The translations under genes and the position numbers were made by a program. A stretch of DNA of 64,000 nucleotides, from NCBI GenBank assembly GCA_963754535.1, contig CAVWGG010000004.1:218278-282277 (forward strand), written 5' to 3'. Position 1 is the stretch's first letter. Each line of letters opens with the position of its first letter. The stretch is from RPQJ01 sp963754535 (GTDB taxonomy: Bacteria > Pseudomonadota > Gammaproteobacteria > Steroidobacterales > Steroidobacteraceae). Shown piece by piece: positions 61,519 through 64,000 of the stretch. The notes under the pieces are model-generated. The model searched no databases. It worked only from the letters and a program-made list of their open reading frames with translations, and was not told the origin of the DNA.

Positions 61519-62676
61519 GTGTCCGACGTTGCATACCGCGCCCATGATCCCGCGCCGACGGAACCTGCGCCGGAACTGCTCGTGGGCGGCAGCGCCGCCT
61601 ACACCTGCATGTGGCGCCTGGTGCGGCAGGCGCGGACCGCGGTCGAACTCGAGACGTACATTTTCGAGGCGGGTGCGGTCGGCGACCGGTTCCTGGCCGA
61701 GCTGACCAGTGCGGCGCAACGCGGGGTCCACGTACGGGTGCTGGTGGACGCGTACGGTTCGGACACGCTGCGCCAGGACTATTTCGCGCCGCTGATCGCC
61801 GCCGGCGGTGAAATGCGCTGGTTCAACCCGAAGCGACTTCTGCGCCTCAACTTCCGCAACCACCGCAAACTGCTGCGTGCAGACGATGAGGCCGTGATCG
61901 GCGGGCTCAACATTGCCGACGCGTACGACGGCGACGGCCTCGAGGCCGGCTGGCGCGACTTCGCCGTGCGCGTTGACGGGCCCGTGGTGGACGCGCTCGC
62001 CATGAGCTTCGCCCGGATGTGGGATCTGTCTGCGTTCGGTCGACGCGAGTTCCGCCGCTTCTGGCGCACGGCTCCGCAGCTTGTGGCTGGCGTAGACGAG
62101 CAGCCCGAGTTGCTGCTCTCCGGGCCGGGCTGCCGCACGGCCGAGCTGCGTCGGCGGCTGCTGTTCGACATTCGTGCCGCGCGCCGGATGCAGGCCTGGG
62201 CCGCGTACTTCCTGCCGTCGCGACGCATCGGCGCTGCGATCCGTGACGCCGCCCGCCGTGGCGAGGTCGACATCATTCTTGGCGAACGCAGCGACGTGCC
62301 GGTCTCACGCTGGGCCAGCGAGCGGCTGTTCAAGCGTTTCCTGCGGGCCGGATTGAGAATCCATTGTTACCGGCCGCAGATTGTCCACGCCAAGGCGGTG
62401 TTGCTCGACGACGTCGTGTACCTGGGCTCCAGCAACCTTGACGTGCGCAGCTTGCTCATCAACTACGAGCTGCTGCTGCGGCTGCCGTCCGCTGCGCTCG
62501 CGGCCCGCCTGCGTGCCGAATTCGAGGCTGACCGGCAGCTTGCCGACACGCTGGACCCGGTGCGCTGGCGGCAGGAACGTCGCTGGTGGCAGTCGCTGCG
62601 ATCGTATCTTGCGTACCAGTTGCTGGCGCGTCTCGATCCCTACCTCGCGACACGCAGCCTGAGGTCGTTGCGCTGA
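61519..62676 (+). CDS. Cardiolipin synthase-type phospholipase D family protein
   Basis: 385 residues from a GTG at 61519; the frame stays open to 61411, so the start is uncertain. Two HKD motifs are intact: NHRKLLRADDEAVIGGLNIAD (His115) and VHAKAVLLDDVVYLGSSNLD (His290). The protein has no membrane helices at the start, like ClsB of E. coli, which makes cardiolipin from phosphatidylglycerol or related lipids. ELLVGGSAAYTCMWRLVRQA and ETYIFEAGAVGDRFLAEL are typical lead-in segments. It is followed by an antiporter gene, with 90 bp between. Confidence 0.9.
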   Translation: MSDVAYRAHDPAPTEPAPELLVGGSAAYTCMWRLVRQARTAVELETYIFEAGAVGDRFLAELTSAAQRGVHVRVLVDAYGSDTLRQDYFAPLIAAGGEMRWFNPKRLLRLNFRNHRKLLRADDEAVIGGLNIADAYDGDGLEAGWRDFAVRVDGPVVDALAMSFARMWDLSAFGRREFRRFWRTAPQLVAGVDEQPELLLSGPGCRTAELRRRLLFDIRAARRMQAWAAYFLPSRRIGAAIRDAARRGEVDIILGERSDVPVSRWASERLFKRFLRAGLRIHCYRPQIVHAKAVLLDDVVYLGSSNLDVRSLLINYELLLRLPSAALAARLRAEFEADRQLADTLDPVRWRQERRWWQSLRSYLAYQLLARLDPYLATRSLRSLR

Positions 62677-62766
62677 TGCACCGTGCCGGTCCATGAGCCG
62701 GAGTCCGGTGGTTCCGATCGTGCAGTAGACTACGAAGTCCGTCATCCGACCGAACCGGCCGCCGTC

Positions 62767-63855
62767 ATGCTGACCCACGTCCTGTTCTTCCTTCTTGGCC
62801 TTGCAGCCTTGATCGCCGGCGCTGAGTCGCTGGTACGCGGAGCCTCCAGGATCGCGCTGTCGCTGGGCATCTCGCCGCTCGTCGTCGGCCTCACCATCGT
62901 CGCGTTGGGCACGAGTTCGCCCGAGGTGGCCGTGTCGGTGGGCGCCGCCCTGAGCGGCAACACCGACATTGCTGTCGGCAACGTGGTGGGCAGCAACGTC
63001 TTCAACGTGCTGTTCATCCTCGGCATCAGCGCGGTGATCACGCCGCTGGTCGTGCACTCGCAGATCATCCGCCAGGAAGTGCCGATCATGATCGGCGCCT
63101 CGGTGGTGCTCGGGATCATGATCCTCGACGGCACGCTCGGACGCGCGGAGGCGGCCCTCCTGCTCCTGCTGCTGGTCGTCTATGTGATCTTCCTGTTGCG
63201 CCAGTCGCGCGCCGAGACCGCAGAGATCCGCGATGAATACGCCGGTGGCATCCGCCGCTCGGGTGAGTGGGACAGCCACTGGTCCGTCCAGGTGCTGCTG
63301 ATCGCGGTCGGCCTCGGTCTGCTGGTGCTCGGGTCCAACTGGCTGGTCGACTCGGCGGTGGCCTTCGCGCGGGCACTCGGAGTCAGCGACCTCGTCATCG
63401 GCCTCACGATCATCGCTGCCGGCACGTCCATGCCGGAGGTCGCCACCTCGATCATGGCGGCGATCCGCGGCGAGCGAGACATTGCGGTTGGCAACGTGAT
63501 CGGCAGCAACACCTTCAACATACTGGGCTGCCTCGGGGTGTCGGGAGTCGTGAGCCCGACCGGTCTCGGCATCGCCCCTGCGGTGCTCAACTTCGACATC
63601 TGGGTCATGATTGCGGTGGCGATCGCCTGCCTGCCGGTGCTGCTCCTCGGCCGGCAGATCGGGCGCAAGCGCGGCCTGCTGTTCCTCGCCTACTACGCTG
63701 CCTACGTCGTCTACCTGATCCTCGGCGCGCAACAGCACGACGCGCTCGACGAATTCTCGGCCGTGATGGTGAGCTTCGTGCTGCCCATCACCGTCGTCAC
63801 CCTGGTGGCAATGGTGGTGCGCCAGCAGGAGATGCGGCCCGGGCCGGACGGCTGA
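62767..63855 (+). CDS. Calcium/sodium antiporter (CaCA family, YrbG-like)
   Basis: 362 residues from an ATG at 62767 (MLTHVLFFLLGLAALIAGAE), preferred over the frame opening at 62683. Ten hydrophobic helices are arranged as two halves, each with the alpha repeat: GTSSPEVAVSVGAALSGNTD, IAVGNVVGSNVFN and GTSMPEVATSIMAAIRGERD, IAVGNVIGSNTFN. The Ser/Pro/Glu residues of these repeats bind calcium in the family. It should swap calcium for sodium (or potassium, protons) across the inner membrane. A strong terminator follows 45 bp after the stop. Confidence 0.94.
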   Translation: MLTHVLFFLLGLAALIAGAESLVRGASRIALSLGISPLVVGLTIVALGTSSPEVAVSVGAALSGNTDIAVGNVVGSNVFNVLFILGISAVITPLVVHSQIIRQEVPIMIGASVVLGIMILDGTLGRAEAALLLLLLVVYVIFLLRQSRAETAEIRDEYAGGIRRSGEWDSHWSVQVLLIAVGLGLLVLGSNWLVDSAVAFARALGVSDLVIGLTIIAAGTSMPEVATSIMAAIRGERDIAVGNVIGSNTFNILGCLGVSGVVSPTGLGIAPAVLNFDIWVMIAVAIACLPVLLLGRQIGRKRGLLFLAYYAAYVVYLILGAQQHDALDEFSAVMVSFVLPITVVTLVAMVVRQQEMRPGPDG

Positions 63856-63900
63856 CTGGCTCGTGCGCAGCCGCATCGAGCGGCGGCTCGCTCCGCAAAG

Positions 63901-63926
63901 GAAAGGCCCCGTTGCCGGGGCCTTTC
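63901..63926 (+). terminator. Intrinsic terminator after antiporter gene
   Basis: An 11-bp stem, GAAAGGCCCCG with its complement CGGGGCCTTTC, and a TTGC loop lie 45 bp after the antiporter stop. The stem ends in TTT and is followed by CGTCTC, as in many high-GC intrinsic terminators. Confidence 0.8.
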
Positions 63927-63939
63927 GTCTCAGTCGTCC

Positions 63940-63977
63940 GTGATTGGTGGGGCGCGTCGCCCCTGGTCGCCAATCAC
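63940..63977. repeat. Short imperfect inverted repeat at right end
   Basis: GTGATTGG at 63940-63947 pairs with CCAATCAC at 63970-63977, and inside it GGGGCG pairs with CGCCCC around a CGT loop. It may be a second hairpin or an operator for a gene beyond the window; no gene is seen in the last 145 bp. Confidence 0.4.
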
Positions 63978-64000
63978 TGATCACTTCCTCAAAGCAGCGG

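Noticed and set aside
1..64000. CRISPR arrays, tRNA or rRNA genes, insertion sequences
   Set aside because: No regularly spaced repeats, cloverleaf-like sequence, rRNA core motifs or transposase frames were found on reading both strands.

Overview
The window is a 64 kb chromosomal piece of a high-GC Gram-negative bacterium. Lipoprotein signals, outer-membrane and periplasmic proteins, Tat signals and a cyclic beta-1,2-glucan synthase point to a proteobacterium. A gammaproteobacterium of the Nevskiales/Steroidobacterales/Xanthomonadales kind is my guess, but no rRNA or ribosomal protein marker is present to settle it. I saw no tRNA, rRNA, CRISPR array, insertion sequence or phage gene. The content is mostly metabolic and envelope genes, with a few signalling and accessory genes.

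Layout. 1-0.85 kb: partial sorbosone-dehydrogenase-type lipoprotein, leftward. 1-11.5 kb: tight rightward run of a fatty acid hydroxylase, a 2834-residue NdvB-type cyclic glucan synthase, an Fe/Mn superoxide dismutase and a diguanylate cyclase, with start/stop overlaps at two junctions. 11.5-13.7 kb: cupin, two tiny membrane proteins and a frameshifted CVNH lectin gene. 13.8-18.4 kb: two tandem Rieske oxygenases, an exported amidohydrolase and a PPOX-fold protein. 18.4-21.4 kb: TIR-TolB-TPR protein, a truncated TolB-like fragment and an outer-membrane barrel protein. 21.5-31.3 kb: possible quaternary-amine region with an MttB-like methyltransferase (frameshifted), a PhnD-like binding protein, a desaturase, a four-gene betaine/choline-type ABC importer and a dimethylglycine-dehydrogenase-like flavoprotein. 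A second MttB-like gene lies at 40.3-41.8 kb.

31.3-45.2 kb: exported hydrolase, OPA/MFS transporter, CehA/McbA metallohydrolase, two PLP enzymes (one with a Tat signal), lipoprotein, small membrane protein, DUF2855 protein and prolyl oligopeptidase. 45.2-53 kb: frameshifted pullulanase-type GH13, APH-fold kinase, phosphoribosyltransferase, M48 protease and CHASE2 protein. 53-57.8 kb: two-subunit periplasmic molybdenum hydroxylase, homocysteine methyltransferase and exported methyltransferase-fold protein. 57.9-63.9 kb: CHAT-domain lipoprotein, LTA-synthase-type sulfatase-fold protein, cardiolipin-synthase-type phospholipase D and a Ca2+/Na+ antiporter with a clear terminator.

Two themes recur. 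One is envelope and osmotic physiology: cyclic glucan, betaine import, phosphoglycerol-transferase-like enzyme and cardiolipin synthase. The other is one-carbon and methylated-amine metabolism: two MttB-like proteins, a DMGDH-like enzyme, homocysteine methyltransferase, and perhaps the Rieske enzymes. Four genes carry single-base or repeat-junction frameshifts (CVNH, barrel, MttB-like, pullulanase), so either decay or residual sequence error must be considered. All functional statements rest on reading motifs by eye; no database search was run.
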